Of a stretch of DNA of 64,000 nt, positions 33,901 to 42,556 are shown piece after piece. Numbering within the stretch: the stretch's first letter is position 1; every line of letters starts with the position of its first letter. The DNA is from Niastella vici (GTDB lineage Bacteria > Bacteroidota > Bacteroidia > Chitinophagales > Chitinophagaceae), in NCBI RefSeq assembly GCF_002077945.1, contig NZ_LVYD01000064.1:1-64000 (forward strand), given 5' to 3'. Made by a program: the position numbers and the translations under genes. The notes beneath the pieces were generated by a model, which saw only the letters and a program-made list of their open reading frames with translations, ran no database searches and was not told where the DNA came from.

Positions 33901-34355
33901 GGAGTAACGATGGCGTGCATTTTGAAACCATCGGAAAGGTAAATGGTTGTGGTAATTGCTCAGCAGGAATGCAATACAGCTTCGATGATGGGCATCCTTA
34001 CGCCGGAACCTCCTACTATCGTCTTAAACAGGTTGACAATAATGGCGGATATAGTTTAAGTAAAATAGTCACCGTTAAATTCAGCAACCAAACGATAGCA
34101 GATGTGTCAATGTATCCTAATCCGGCTAATGGCCACTTTTTATTGAAAATACAAAACAGCGGTAACAGCAGGCAAATACAGGTAAGTATCAGTAATGCTT
34201 CCGGTTATGTGGTGCAGCAATTACATCCGGTTATTGTACAAACTGAAAATAAGATCCCGGTCGACTTGAGCAAGCAACCGGCCGGTATCTATTTTATTCA
34301 GGTCATCGATGCTGTTGGCGGCGAACCAACAACGCTGAAGGTGATAAAATATTAA
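30951..34355 (+). CDS. SBBP-type beta-propeller repeat protein, T9SS exported
   Basis: 1134 aa. A signal region (LLLLFQTGHAQ) precedes about 18 repeats of about 50 residues, each with SGNYxWAK, a GG/D segment, SGNxYxTGxFxGTxDFD and DIFxAKYD. These are SBBP repeats of propeller blades. The end has a domain with EELNNNYFEVLRSNDGVHFE, then the type IX sorting domain VSMYPNPANGHF ... GIYFIQVI. The protein should be exported and attached to, or released from, the cell surface. Ligand unknown. A terminator follows. Confidence 0.9.
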   Translation: MNRQLNLGAFSRTFILLSFSNKKSIPFFFSLALLLLFQTGHAQSLIWAKGFGDPSSLGGKIVGTGIKADAAGNTYVTGYFYATADLDPGTGIANVTSIGGADIFIAKYDVSGNYVWAKSIGGTADDDSSSITIDGSGNVYVTGYFRGTADFDPGTGTANLTSAGGADIFLAKYDGSGNYLWAKNMGGAADDISTGIVVDASSHIYITGSFNGSGDFDAGAGTANLTSTGGTDIFLSAYDGAGNYLWAKNMGGTGTDSALAVSLDASGNIYITGSFSGTADLDGDAPAVSYTSVGNADIFWAKYDVSGTFAWAKTIGGTGDDIGRGINVDIAGNVFLTGSFSGTVDFDAGVGTANYSSYGGTDFYLAKYDASGNYAGAVTAGDTGDDFGRSITSDAGGNIYMIVTYSSNNNDIEIIKFDVTGNPEWINDITGAGDDNGNCITVDGNGNSYSTGYFSGTTSFFGGGTLTNATLTNAFVAKQKSDGSYGWASQLGRYETVVSSVATGKKVALDGSGNVYVTGYFNGSVDLDAGPGTATFTSAGSNDIFIAKYDGNGNYLWGKQIGGSGADAGIAIAVDATGNAYVTGTFNGIVDFDAGTGTANQGLSGWFSTFLTKYDAAGNFVWAKGFSPVTSGNSLPYGIAIDGSGNVFVTGSLSGTVDFDASAATANLTSNGSFDVFFVRYDAAGNFGWANRIGGTGLENVSGITTDASGNVYISGAFNGTVDFDAGAGSATLTSNGGSDIFITRYDASGNYTWAKNIGNPGTDNSLGIATDQTNYLYITGYYYGTVDFDPGASVSSLTASGGSDVYVAKYDLSGNYVWSKSMGGSGNDVSSNITVNGNGDVYISGYFAGTADFDPSTATANVTASGTSDYFLARYNASGNYIAAKSMEATTVKNISGLVVDAGGNVFTTGYFKGTVDFDPDAPVYNLVSMNSSSDIFLAKYNLAATPLPVTLLDFDAKSQQSNVHVTFTTTEELNNNYFEVLRSNDGVHFETIGKVNGCGNCSAGMQYSFDDGHPYAGTSYYRLKQVDNNGGYSLSKIVTVKFSNQTIADVSMYPNPANGHFLLKIQNSGNSRQIQVSISNASGYVVQQLHPVIVQTENKIPVDLSKQPAGIYFIQVIDAVGGEPTTLKVIKY

Positions 34356-34377
34356 TAGATCATTCATTGCATAAAAT

Positions 34378-34410
34378 GGGCCGTTCGCCAATTGGCGAGC
34401 GGCCCATTTT
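34378..34410 (+). terminator. Strong intrinsic terminator
   Basis: GGGCCGTTCGCCA/GGCGAGCGGCCC with ATT loop and T-run (ATTTTTG) 22 nt after the propeller-protein stop. Confidence 0.88.
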
Positions 34411-34462
34411 TGTTATTTTGAGCCCGTTTTTATAGTTTTAATGCGCTTTTTAAAACCAGCCT

Positions 34463-35506
34463 ATGTTCAAAAAATTGTTTCAAAGCCTTTCGTCAACCGG
34501 CAAATTATATGAGAATATCCGGAACGATAACTACAGGAATTGGGAATCCCATTTCGAAAATTTCAACAGCACCAACGCTAAAAAAGCTGATCCGGTTCAA
34601 TTACAATCACTTGGGTTGGAGATCTATGAACATTATCTGAAGGAGGTCATTCAGGATTATGCAATCACCGATGGGGAGAAAGAGATCCTGACCAGAATAA
34701 AAGAGTATTTCCAGCTGCCCGATTCGGCTATTAATTCTATTAAAGGTAAATACGCAAAAAACGCCCTGAATAATTTGTCAAAACAGATGCTGGCCGATAA
34801 CCAGTTAACTGCAGATGAAATAAAAGAAATGGGGCTGTTTGCCCAAGAGTTAAATATTTCTGCGGAAGAAGTGAACCGGGTAAATAAGCTAAACGCTTCT
34901 GAATTATATGAGAGCGCAGTAAAGCAGGTGCTTTCCGATAAAATGGTAACTGTTGAAGAACAACAGTCGTTGAAAATGCTGGCCCAACAACTGGGCATCA
35001 ATATGCGGGAGGCCTCAATTGATATGAAACTGCGGGAAGAATATTATTTTCTCACCCTGTTAAATGCGCTGAACCAGGGGTATTTGCCTGAAGTAAAACC
35101 ACCTGCTATTGAAACCCAACAGGATGAAGTGGCGTGCTGGGAAATAAGTTCAAACCTGGTGGCCGCCAGAACGCTTAATTCAGGACCTTATAACAGCGAA
35201 GGCGTACGTATCAGAGTGGAAAAAGGCGCTTCGTACCAATTGGGTTCAAGCAGGAATACGCCTATGATAGGCGAAGTAAGCGCCAACCACCAGGGCGTAT
35301 TTGTTATAACCAGTAAGCGGGTGGTATTTGCTGCCAGTCAGCAATCGTTTTCAATACCATTTACGCAACTGCATTCTTTTGATGCGTATGCCGACGGTAT
35401 AGGTTTGCAAAAGGATGATACAGAGCTGCTGCTGCAATTCTATGACAAACAAATGTCTGAGGTGGTATTCAAGGTGCTTACCAACGCCATCAATAAAGAT
35501 CACTGA
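34463..35506 (+). CDS. TerB-like protein with PH-like C-terminal domain
   Basis: 347 aa. The N-terminal two thirds are three TerB/EF-hand-like helical repeats (YAITDGEKEILTRIKEYF, DNQLTADEIKEMGLFAQEL, DKMVTVEEQQSLKMLAQQL), each an acidic turn followed by a helix pair. The C-terminal part is beta-rich (GVFVITSKRVVFAASQQSF), like SHOCT/PH domains of bacterial membrane sensors. It is probably cytoplasmic and membrane-associated. Exact role unknown. Confidence 0.78.
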   Translation: MFKKLFQSLSSTGKLYENIRNDNYRNWESHFENFNSTNAKKADPVQLQSLGLEIYEHYLKEVIQDYAITDGEKEILTRIKEYFQLPDSAINSIKGKYAKNALNNLSKQMLADNQLTADEIKEMGLFAQELNISAEEVNRVNKLNASELYESAVKQVLSDKMVTVEEQQSLKMLAQQLGINMREASIDMKLREEYYFLTLLNALNQGYLPEVKPPAIETQQDEVACWEISSNLVAARTLNSGPYNSEGVRIRVEKGASYQLGSSRNTPMIGEVSANHQGVFVITSKRVVFAASQQSFSIPFTQLHSFDAYADGIGLQKDDTELLLQFYDKQMSEVVFKVLTNAINKDH

Positions 35507-35584
35507 ACCAGCCGTTGCCATTCATAAAAGAAGCCATGGCAATCTTTCATAATTGTTGTAACTTATATACATAAATTATCTGTT

Positions 35585-35746
35585 ATGAAAAGAGCTGTGG
35601 TGATCATTACGCTTCTGGCCTTTATAGGGCTTGTTGCATTTGCAAGTTTCAGCAGGATGAACAGGATAAGAAATGAAAAAGCTCCGGTAAAACAGGAACA
35701 AAAGATGGAGAAAAAAGAACGCAGGCATCATTGCATGTTCTCCTGA
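35585..35746 (+). CDS. Small membrane-anchored basic protein (53 aa)
   Basis: ATG at 35585 to TGA at 35746. One N-terminal hydrophobic helix (VVIITLLAFIGLVAFASF) then a very basic tail with a final HHCMFS. It is followed at once by a terminator, which supports it as a real gene. No known family. Confidence 0.55.
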   Translation: MKRAVVIITLLAFIGLVAFASFSRMNRIRNEKAPVKQEQKMEKKERRHHCMFS

Positions 35747-35764
35747 CAAAAGGCAATAAAAAAA

Positions 35765-35797
35765 GCAGGACTCAGAATTTTAATTCTGATGTCCTGC
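35765..35797. terminator. Terminator between the 53-aa gene and the RND pump
   Basis: GCAGGAC ... TCAGAAT/ATTCTGA ... GTCCTGC; A-run on the left serves the minus-strand pump operon, and the hairpin follows the plus-strand gene by 18 nt. Confidence 0.75.
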
Positions 35798-35849
35798 CAC
35801 CCTTCTAAAAACTACTCCTTTCTGTTGAACTATTCCTGCCTGCCTTTTC

Positions 35850-38800
35850 CTAAACAACATGAACAGGTGTAAATCCGTCCTCGCTTGCAGCGGGGATAAA
35901 TTCTTCAATCATCAATTCTTCTATTGTTTGTTTTTGCTTTTTACTTTTCCTGCGTTCGATCCAGTGATCGAAAATGGCATAAATAACCGGTACAATGATC
36001 AGGGTGAGGAACAGGGAACTTATCAAACCACCGATGATCACCCACGCCAAACCATTCTTCCAGGTAGCACCGGGGCCCGATGCAATCGCAATGGGCAGCA
36101 TGCCAAACACCATCGCAATGGTTGTCATCAGGATCGGGCGAAGCCGGGCATGGTTAGCCTGTATCAGCGCTTTGAAAGTAGATTCGCCGGCCGCTTTACG
36201 GTGATTGGTGAAGTCAACCAGCATGATGGCGTTTTTACAAACCAACCCGATCAGCATGATGATACCCAGAATGGTGAATATGTTCAACGAGTTATTGGTT
36301 AAGGCCAACGCCAGCAATGCGCCAATAAATGACAGCGGCACCGAGAACAATACTACCAGCGGATATACAAAGCTGTCGTACAACAACACCATCACCAGGT
36401 ACACCAGTAAGATGGCTGCTAACAAGGCTACGCCAAGGGTACCAAATCCTTCTGTCTGGTTTTCCATATCACCACCCCATACATAGCTCACGCCGGTAGG
36501 CTTTCTCAGTTTTTCAAAAGCTTTCTGCCATTCGCCGGCCACTGTACCCGATGGGCGGCCTACTGTTTGCCCCTGGATAGTTACAGAGGGGCTTTTATCT
36601 CTTCTCTCCAACTGGCTGGGGCCTGATGATTCTATGATGTTAGCGAACTGTGATAATTTGATCCGCTGTCCCTGGTCATTTGTAAATTCCAGATCCCGTA
36701 CATCGTCAATATTCGATCTGTTGAAACTGTTATAGCGTATATTGATGTCGTATTCGTATTCACCCGCTCTGAACTTGCCATTGGTATTACCATTGAAGGC
36801 GGTTTGCATGGTAGTACCAACTGTTTGAAGCGTTAAACCCAGACTGGCCATTTTATCCCGGTCAACCTGTACATTGATCTCGGGGTTACCGGCTTCAACG
36901 GTGAGCTTGGTTTCAGTGGCGCCTTTTATTTTTTTCAACTCCTCATGCGCTGCATTGGCGAACGCCATGGCACTATCGAGGTCAGGCGCCATAACAACCA
37001 ATGCCAGGGGAGCATTATCGGCTGTACCTAACATCCCTACCGGGGTTGTTTTAACTTTGGTGCCTACCAGCTCATTCTGCAATTCTCTTTTTATTTTGGC
37101 CGCATAAACATAGGAGTCATCTGTGCGGTGCTTTTCATCAACCAGCTTTACCCTGATCTCCGATTTGTAAGCGGTAGACTGGCTACCGGCCATACCATCG
37201 CTGGTTTGCCCTACGGTAGTGATCATGTCCACTACTTCCGGTTTTTTGCGCAAATAAGCTTCTGCTTTTTGTGTTACCTGGTTGGTTTGTTCAATAGACG
37301 CATCTTTTGGCAATTCCATTTGCACCAGGAATTCGCCTCTGTCGCTTTTGGCGAAAAATTCACCCCCTATAAAACCACCTGCGAGCATGTACAATGAGCT
37401 TACAAAAAGCACTACTACAATGGCCAGTGTTATCCGTTTATGTTTCAGCGACCAGCCCAGGATATTGCTGATCCAGTGAGTGAAAGCCGTAAGTCCTTTT
37501 TCAAAACCAAGGATTATTCTTCCGAATACGGTTTTGGGTGTAAGATGCTCCAGTTTTCCAAACCGCGAAGAAAGCCAGGGAACAATAGTGAACGATGATA
37601 ACAACGATAACAAAGTAGCAATGATAACGGTTACGCAAAACTGCTTGATGATGTTCGACACCAGACCGGTACTCATGGCGATGGGTAAGAACACCACCAC
37701 AATTACCATGGTAATGGCGGTAACCGTAAACCCGATCTCCCTGGTAGCGTCGAAGGCTGCGCGCACGCGGTTCTTACCCATTTCCATATGCCGGTAAATA
37801 TTCTCCAGCACCACAATGGCATCGTCGACCAGGATACCCACCACCAGCGAAAGACCCAGCAAGCTCATCAGGTTCAACGTATAACCCAACAATGCCATCC
37901 CGATAAATGTGGCGATCAGCGATGCGGGGATACTCACCATTACGATCAACGAATTTCTAATGCTGTGCAGGAAGAACAGCATTACAAAAGCCACCAGCAC
38001 TACGGCCAGCAAAAGGTCATGTACTACGGAGTCTGCTGCTTCCAGCGTGAATACGGTGCTGTCGTTCGCAATTTCCAGCTTTAAGTTACTGCCGGCATAT
38101 TGCTGCTCCAGCGAAGCGATCTTCTTTTTGATATCTTCTGCCACAGCTACGGCATTGGCATCTGATTGTTTGATGATCTGTAACGCGATAGAGTTCTTTT
38201 GGTTTACGCGCGAGATCTTTTCCACTTCTTTTTGGCCGTCCTGTACATCGGCAACATCTGACAACCGCACAGCAATTCCATTGTGCGAGGTGATCACCAG
38301 GTTACGCAGTTCATTTACGTTTTTGTATTTGCCCGATAACCGCACCAGGATGCTTTGCTCACGGGTTTGTACATTACCGGTAGGGAAGTCGAGGTTTGAA
38401 CCGAGAATGATCTGCTGCACCTGTGGAACTGATAAACCGTAACCTTTCAGTTTTTCAGCATCGAGGCTTACCTGTATCTCTCTTTCCTGACCGCCCACCA
38501 GGTTTACCTGCGCCACACCGTTCACCCGGGAAAGGGCCGGATTGATCCGCTTATCGACCAGGTCATAAAATGAGGATTCGTCCATTTTGGCAGAGGCCGA
38601 CAAGGTGAGAATGGGAAGATCACTCAGCGAAAATTTAACCAGCGATGGTGGGTCCACATCATCGGGCAGGTCTTTTAAAATAGCATTGATCTTGCGTTGC
38701 GCATCGTTCAAAGCATAATCGGCATCGGCGCCGCTGTTCAGGTTGAGCGTAACCAATGAAATATTTTCCATTGATTTCGACTCCAGCTTTTTGATATTTT

Positions 38801-39023
38801 CCACCGCGGCTACCGCATCTTCAATTTTCTTGGTTACTGTATTCTCCACTTCCGACGGTGATGCACCCGGATAAACCGTAGTAATTGTTACCGCATTACT
38901 GTCGAATTTCGGGATCAGTTCATACCCAAGTAAAGTGTAACAGAACAAACCGCCCAGCGTAAGGATCGTGAACAGCACGATCACGAAGGAGGGCCGTTTT
39001 ATGGATATTTCAGCTAATTTCAT
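35850..39023 (-). CDS. RND efflux pump, AcrB/HAE1 family
   Basis: 1057 aa. Start MKLAEISIKRPSFVIVLFTIL; twelve TM helices expected with two large periplasmic loops. Typical motifs are GASPSEVENTVTKKIEDA, VNLVGGQEREIQV, GILVDDAIVVLENIYRH (TM4 proton relay with DD), GEFFAKSDRGEF and the repeat-side LIGLVCKNAIMLVDF. It exports drugs or other toxic compounds with proton influx. It is the last gene of the tetR-tolC-adaptor-pump operon; a 17-bp perfect inverted repeat lies in the 137-nt gap before it. Confidence 0.95.
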   Translation of the reverse strand: MKLAEISIKRPSFVIVLFTILTLGGLFCYTLLGYELIPKFDSNAVTITTVYPGASPSEVENTVTKKIEDAVAAVENIKKLESKSMENISLVTLNLNSGADADYALNDAQRKINAILKDLPDDVDPPSLVKFSLSDLPILTLSASAKMDESSFYDLVDKRINPALSRVNGVAQVNLVGGQEREIQVSLDAEKLKGYGLSVPQVQQIILGSNLDFPTGNVQTREQSILVRLSGKYKNVNELRNLVITSHNGIAVRLSDVADVQDGQKEVEKISRVNQKNSIALQIIKQSDANAVAVAEDIKKKIASLEQQYAGSNLKLEIANDSTVFTLEAADSVVHDLLLAVVLVAFVMLFFLHSIRNSLIVMVSIPASLIATFIGMALLGYTLNLMSLLGLSLVVGILVDDAIVVLENIYRHMEMGKNRVRAAFDATREIGFTVTAITMVIVVVFLPIAMSTGLVSNIIKQFCVTVIIATLLSLLSSFTIVPWLSSRFGKLEHLTPKTVFGRIILGFEKGLTAFTHWISNILGWSLKHKRITLAIVVVLFVSSLYMLAGGFIGGEFFAKSDRGEFLVQMELPKDASIEQTNQVTQKAEAYLRKKPEVVDMITTVGQTSDGMAGSQSTAYKSEIRVKLVDEKHRTDDSYVYAAKIKRELQNELVGTKVKTTPVGMLGTADNAPLALVVMAPDLDSAMAFANAAHEELKKIKGATETKLTVEAGNPEINVQVDRDKMASLGLTLQTVGTTMQTAFNGNTNGKFRAGEYEYDINIRYNSFNRSNIDDVRDLEFTNDQGQRIKLSQFANIIESSGPSQLERRDKSPSVTIQGQTVGRPSGTVAGEWQKAFEKLRKPTGVSYVWGGDMENQTEGFGTLGVALLAAILLVYLVMVLLYDSFVYPLVVLFSVPLSFIGALLALALTNNSLNIFTILGIIMLIGLVCKNAIMLVDFTNHRKAAGESTFKALIQANHARLRPILMTTIAMVFGMLPIAIASGPGATWKNGLAWVIIGGLISSLFLTLIIVPVIYAIFDHWIERRKSKKQKQTIEELMIEEFIPAASEDGFTPVHVV

Positions 39024-39067
39024 CCGTAATATTTTTTAATTTTTGTTTTGGCCGGATGGAACTCAGT

Positions 39068-39113
39068 ATGAAAAAGTTTTCATTGCTTTAATTGGTAATG
39101 AAAACTTTTTCAT
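39068..39113. repeat. 17-bp perfect inverted repeat between adaptor and pump genes
   Basis: ATGAAAAAGTTTTCATT (39068-39084) and its exact complement (39097-39113), loop of 12. Each arm contains a shorter palindromic core. Located inside the efflux operon, so it may set the ratio of pump to adaptor by mRNA processing or attenuation, or bind a regulator. Confidence 0.7.
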
Positions 39114-39160
39114 TCCTCGTTTCATTTTAAATATTTTTACTATAAAGTTTGTTCCGGCAC

Positions 39161-40228
39161 TTATTGAATAACGCTCACCGGGGTACCGTCAACAAGATTG
39201 ATCTGTCCACTGATGATAGCAATGGCGCCTTCGGTTAAACCGTCGAGCACTTCTACCTTTTCTCCCATTACACGGCCGGGTGTTACGGTTTTCAAACGAG
39301 CCACGCCGTTATCGGCCACAAATACCTGTTTGCTGTTCACACTGCCTACGAATGCTGTGCGGGGTATCATAATTACTGCCGACTGGTTGGGGAAATCGAA
39401 AACAGCGGTTCCATACATCCCTGCCTTCAACTGGTTGGCGGCGTTATTGGTGATCGTGATCTCAACGGGGAAGTTCAATGCTTCATCGGCTTTGGGAGCT
39501 ATGAAGTTGATCTTGCCTGAGAATGTTTTGTCGGGGAAAACACTGGCCTTTACCTGTACTTGTTTACCCAACTTCAGGTAAGGGATCTGTGCTTCGTTCA
39601 CGGTAACTTTCAGTTTGAGTGTTGATACGTTCACAATATCAAATAAAGCGGTACCGGCCGAAACCACACTGCCCGGTTCAATATGCCGTTTGTTTACGAT
39701 GCCGCTGATGGTAGCGCGAATGCTGGCATCGCCCAGGTTAATGCGCGACTGATCGAGTTTGGTCTTTGCATTGTTCACGCTCTGGCGGGCATTGTCGAGC
39801 TGCTGTTGCGTTACCCCGCCTGTTTTGAATGCATTCTCATATCGTTCAAGATCGGTACGGGCCGTTTGGTAATTGGTTTCGGCATTTTGCAGGTCAACTG
39901 ATAACTGGTCAACGCGAATGGTAGCTACAGTTTGTCCTTTTTGTACAAAGCTGCCTTCATCAACCAGTACGTTTACAATGCGGCCAGCTTTTTCTGCGGC
40001 GAGGCTCAATTCCTGTGCCGGTGCAAAATTGCCATTGGCAATTACATCCAGATCGGGTACTGCGCGGGTAACGGTGTCAATTCGAACGGCCACGGTTGCA
40101 TTGGTTTGAGCTACGATCTGTGTTTTTTCTTCCGATTTCTTTTTGTTGTTCGAAAGCACTTTGGCAATAGCTCCAATAGAGATTATGATTACTACGATTG
40201 TTACAATGATCCTGATGATCTTCTTCAT
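39161..40228 (-). CDS. RND periplasmic adaptor subunit (MFP family)
   Basis: 355 aa. N-terminal anchor helix (IIRIIVTIVVIIISIGAIA), barrel-sandwich hybrid with ELSLAAEKAGRIVNVLVDEGSFVQKGQ, helical hairpin (about residues 105-160), then IRATISGIVNKRHIEPGSVV and a beta-barrel with MIPRTAFV. It links the inner-membrane pump to the TolC-like channel. Six bases from the channel gene. Confidence 0.93.
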   Translation of the reverse strand: MKKIIRIIVTIVVIIISIGAIAKVLSNNKKKSEEKTQIVAQTNATVAVRIDTVTRAVPDLDVIANGNFAPAQELSLAAEKAGRIVNVLVDEGSFVQKGQTVATIRVDQLSVDLQNAETNYQTARTDLERYENAFKTGGVTQQQLDNARQSVNNAKTKLDQSRINLGDASIRATISGIVNKRHIEPGSVVSAGTALFDIVNVSTLKLKVTVNEAQIPYLKLGKQVQVKASVFPDKTFSGKINFIAPKADEALNFPVEITITNNAANQLKAGMYGTAVFDFPNQSAVIMIPRTAFVGSVNSKQVFVADNGVARLKTVTPGRVMGEKVEVLDGLTEGAIAIISGQINLVDGTPVSVIQ

Positions 40229-40234
40229 TGTATG

Positions 40235-41599
40235 TTAGTTTAAGAGTGATTTTAAATTTCCCTGCGCTTTTATCAATTGGATCTCTGCCAACCGGTAATC
40301 GAGCAAAGCTGAGGTAAAATTATTTTGTGCGGTGGTCAGCGAATTTTCAGCATCCAGCATATCTGTCAATGGCGCCAGCCCCTGCGCATAGTTGTTTTGT
40401 GTATTGGTATATACTTCTGCAGCCAGCGCTACGTTTACTTTCTGATTATTCAACGTGATGATGCTGTTGCCAAGCTGTGTTCTGGCATTCTGATAAGTAA
40501 GGCTCAACGACAACTCCGTATTCCTGATGTCTGCCTGCAATTTCCTGATGTCAACATCTGCCTGCCGTACTTTTGAGCGGGTTGAGAAGCCGTTGAAGAT
40601 GGGAATTTTCAGGTTTAATCCAACTGAGGCATAGTCGAACCAGTTTGCGGCCTTGTTTGTAGGAAAGGAATTGCTTATCCCCTGGTAACCATAGTTGCCC
40701 GAAAGCGACAGGGAAGGATAATAACCTGCTTTGGTGGCTTCTTTTTGCAATACCAGCAGTTCTTCCTGTTTCTTCAGTACCTGGTAATCAGATAATTTCT
40801 TTACATCTGGCGTATTATCCATCATGGCCAGTTTCGGTTGAATGCTATCCAGTGCCGAAGCGGGAATGGTGATGGGGGTTTCAATGGGAATGCCCATATA
40901 AAACTTCAGCGTGTTTTCCTGCAGCTGCACGGTATTGATCAACTGTTGGCGTTGCGCTTCCAGGTTCGAAAGGTTCACGGTGCTTCTGTCGAGATCAATT
41001 TTTTTCGCCAGTCCATTTTTATATTGTCCTTCAATTACATTTTTTACTCTTGTGGTGGTGGCAATATTGCTGTCAACAACCACCAGCTTTTGACGTTGCA
41101 CCAGTACCTGGTAGTATTGGGTGGCAACATTTTCTATTACCTGCTCATCGGTTAAACCCCTCACAAGTTCATAATATTGTTTTGTTGTTTTCGCCGCCTT
41201 CAACCCGGTAAATACTGATTGGTCGAACAGGGTTTGCGACAAGGATACCGACGTGTTGCTGTTCCATTTTTGTCCGAACGCAACCATCAGGGTTTTACCT
41301 GGTGTGCCCGCCAGTTCGCCGGGTATGGCGCTTAACTGTAAAATAGGATTATAGGTAAGGCTGCTGGTGGCGTTTACCTGTGGCAGTGCCAGCGACCGGG
41401 CCTGATCAATTTTATACTGGCCGTTTTCTTCGTCGAGCCTGGCTTTAATGGCTTCCGATTTATTCTTCAATGCCTGTTGTAATGCTTCTTTCAGGGACAG
41501 CGGGGTTGTTTGCGCATTTGCTAGCGACAAAATGCATACCCCGGCCACAAGCAATACCAGACGTTGAGCAACAATTCGAAGCGATTGGTTGTGTTTCAT
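40235..41599 (-). CDS. TolC-family outer-membrane efflux channel
   Basis: 454 aa. Signal peptide (LVLLVAGVCILSLANAQ), then two TolC halves each with long helices (LKEALQQALKNKSEAIKARL, ENSLTTAQNNFTSALLDYRL). It forms the trimeric exit duct for the neighbouring pump. Preceded by the TetR gene (33-nt gap) and followed by the adaptor. Confidence 0.93.
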   Translation of the reverse strand: MKHNQSLRIVAQRLVLLVAGVCILSLANAQTTPLSLKEALQQALKNKSEAIKARLDEENGQYKIDQARSLALPQVNATSSLTYNPILQLSAIPGELAGTPGKTLMVAFGQKWNSNTSVSLSQTLFDQSVFTGLKAAKTTKQYYELVRGLTDEQVIENVATQYYQVLVQRQKLVVVDSNIATTTRVKNVIEGQYKNGLAKKIDLDRSTVNLSNLEAQRQQLINTVQLQENTLKFYMGIPIETPITIPASALDSIQPKLAMMDNTPDVKKLSDYQVLKKQEELLVLQKEATKAGYYPSLSLSGNYGYQGISNSFPTNKAANWFDYASVGLNLKIPIFNGFSTRSKVRQADVDIRKLQADIRNTELSLSLTYQNARTQLGNSIITLNNQKVNVALAAEVYTNTQNNYAQGLAPLTDMLDAENSLTTAQNNFTSALLDYRLAEIQLIKAQGNLKSLLN

Positions 41600-41632
41600 T
41601 AAAAGATGTATTTAGTTGAGCGGTTTACTTTT

Positions 41633-42295
41633 TTAAAAGGTTTCGTTCTTTTCAGTATGTTCAAGCCTGTTAGCAAGACTGTATTTACTCAATTCAATTT
41701 CCAGTTGTGGAATGGCTTCAGCGGCAATAATGCCGTACAGGAACAGGTACTGGGCCTGGCGAAAAACTTCTTCTTTTGAATAGTCGTTCACCAGCTCGGC
41801 CGCGAACTCGAAATCTTTTTTTAGGTGCTGTTGTATAAGGGAAACTATCAATCTGGGGTGCAGGCTTCCGCGGAATACACCTTCCACAATTCCCTGTTCC
41901 AGTACTTTCAGTAACCGCGGTTCAATGACGCTATCGAGTTTATCTGTAAGCGCTACATTTTCAGCCGGGTAATGTTTTTGCAGGTCTGTAAAAAAGGCCG
42001 GACTGGTTTTTTTGCAGAACTCAACATTGACTGCCATATAGGCCAGTATCCGTCGCAGGTTGCCTTCACCGGTTTTGTCTGCTTCTTCCATATCCTGGTG
42101 GTAATCAGCTGCCACCTGTTTGCATACCTGCTGAACGAGATCATGGCGCGAAGTGAAAAAACGGTACAGGGTCTTCTTTGAGATCGCCAGCTGCGACGCA
42201 ATATCATCCATGGTATACGCCTGAATGCCATGCGTGGTGAAGAGGCGAAACGCTGTGTGAAGTATGATGTGTTCGTTCATTAAATTTTCGACCAT
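41633..42295 (-). CDS. TetR-family repressor of the efflux operon
   Basis: 220 aa (internal start MNEHIILH at 42280 also possible). The HTH at residues 10-55 includes YTMDDIASQLAISKKTLYRFF. The C-terminal ligand domain is helical and variable. It is first in the operon with channel, adaptor and pump, and a 10-bp perfect inverted repeat sits just upstream, so it most likely represses its own operon until a substrate binds. Confidence 0.9.
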   Translation of the reverse strand: MVENLMNEHIILHTAFRLFTTHGIQAYTMDDIASQLAISKKTLYRFFTSRHDLVQQVCKQVAADYHQDMEEADKTGEGNLRRILAYMAVNVEFCKKTSPAFFTDLQKHYPAENVALTDKLDSVIEPRLLKVLEQGIVEGVFRGSLHPRLIVSLIQQHLKKDFEFAAELVNDYSKEEVFRQAQYLFLYGIIAAEAIPQLEIELSKYSLANRLEHTEKNETF

Positions 42296-42324
42296 TTTGG
42301 TTGGTTGGTCAAAAGTAATATGAC

Positions 42325-42355
42325 TTTTCGACTAATTTGTAATAATAGTCGAAAA
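42325..42355. promoter_or_regulatory. Probable TetR operator
   Basis: TTTTCGACTA and TAGTCGAAAA (10-bp perfect arms, 11-nt spacer) lie 30 nt upstream of the efflux TetR start. Related GTCGA half-sites recur at 42499 and beside the start of the second tetR gene at 42548, which suggests both genes are under the same control. Confidence 0.68.
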
Positions 42356-42521
42356 TAACTGTTAAAGGAATGTGAAAGCAGTTGGGATTAATGGGAGAAA
42401 TAAAGTTCTAATAGTCGCCTCGGAATAATATATATACTTGATAATTAATTGATTTTATATTTACACGGCTGAAACGATCCATATGTCGGTTGTTTCTGGT
42501 CGAAGGATACTGGGGATTCAG

Positions 42522-42529
42522 TATATTTG
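42522..42529 (+). promoter_or_regulatory. -7 promoter element (TATATTTG) of the second tetR
   Basis: Perfect TAnnTTTG, 27 nt before the ATG at 42557. The upstream -33 box is not clear. Confidence 0.55.
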
Positions 42530-42556
42530 TACATATACCAATAAAATCGACCAAAA

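Noticed and set aside
30951-34355. Regular repeats resembling a CRISPR or satellite
   Set aside because: The repeats keep one reading frame and encode propeller blades; no short identical repeats with unique spacers occur anywhere in the window.
35859-38442. Several plus-strand ORFs of 90-177 codons over the RND pump
   Set aside because: They are antisense shadows of a conserved 1057-aa gene.
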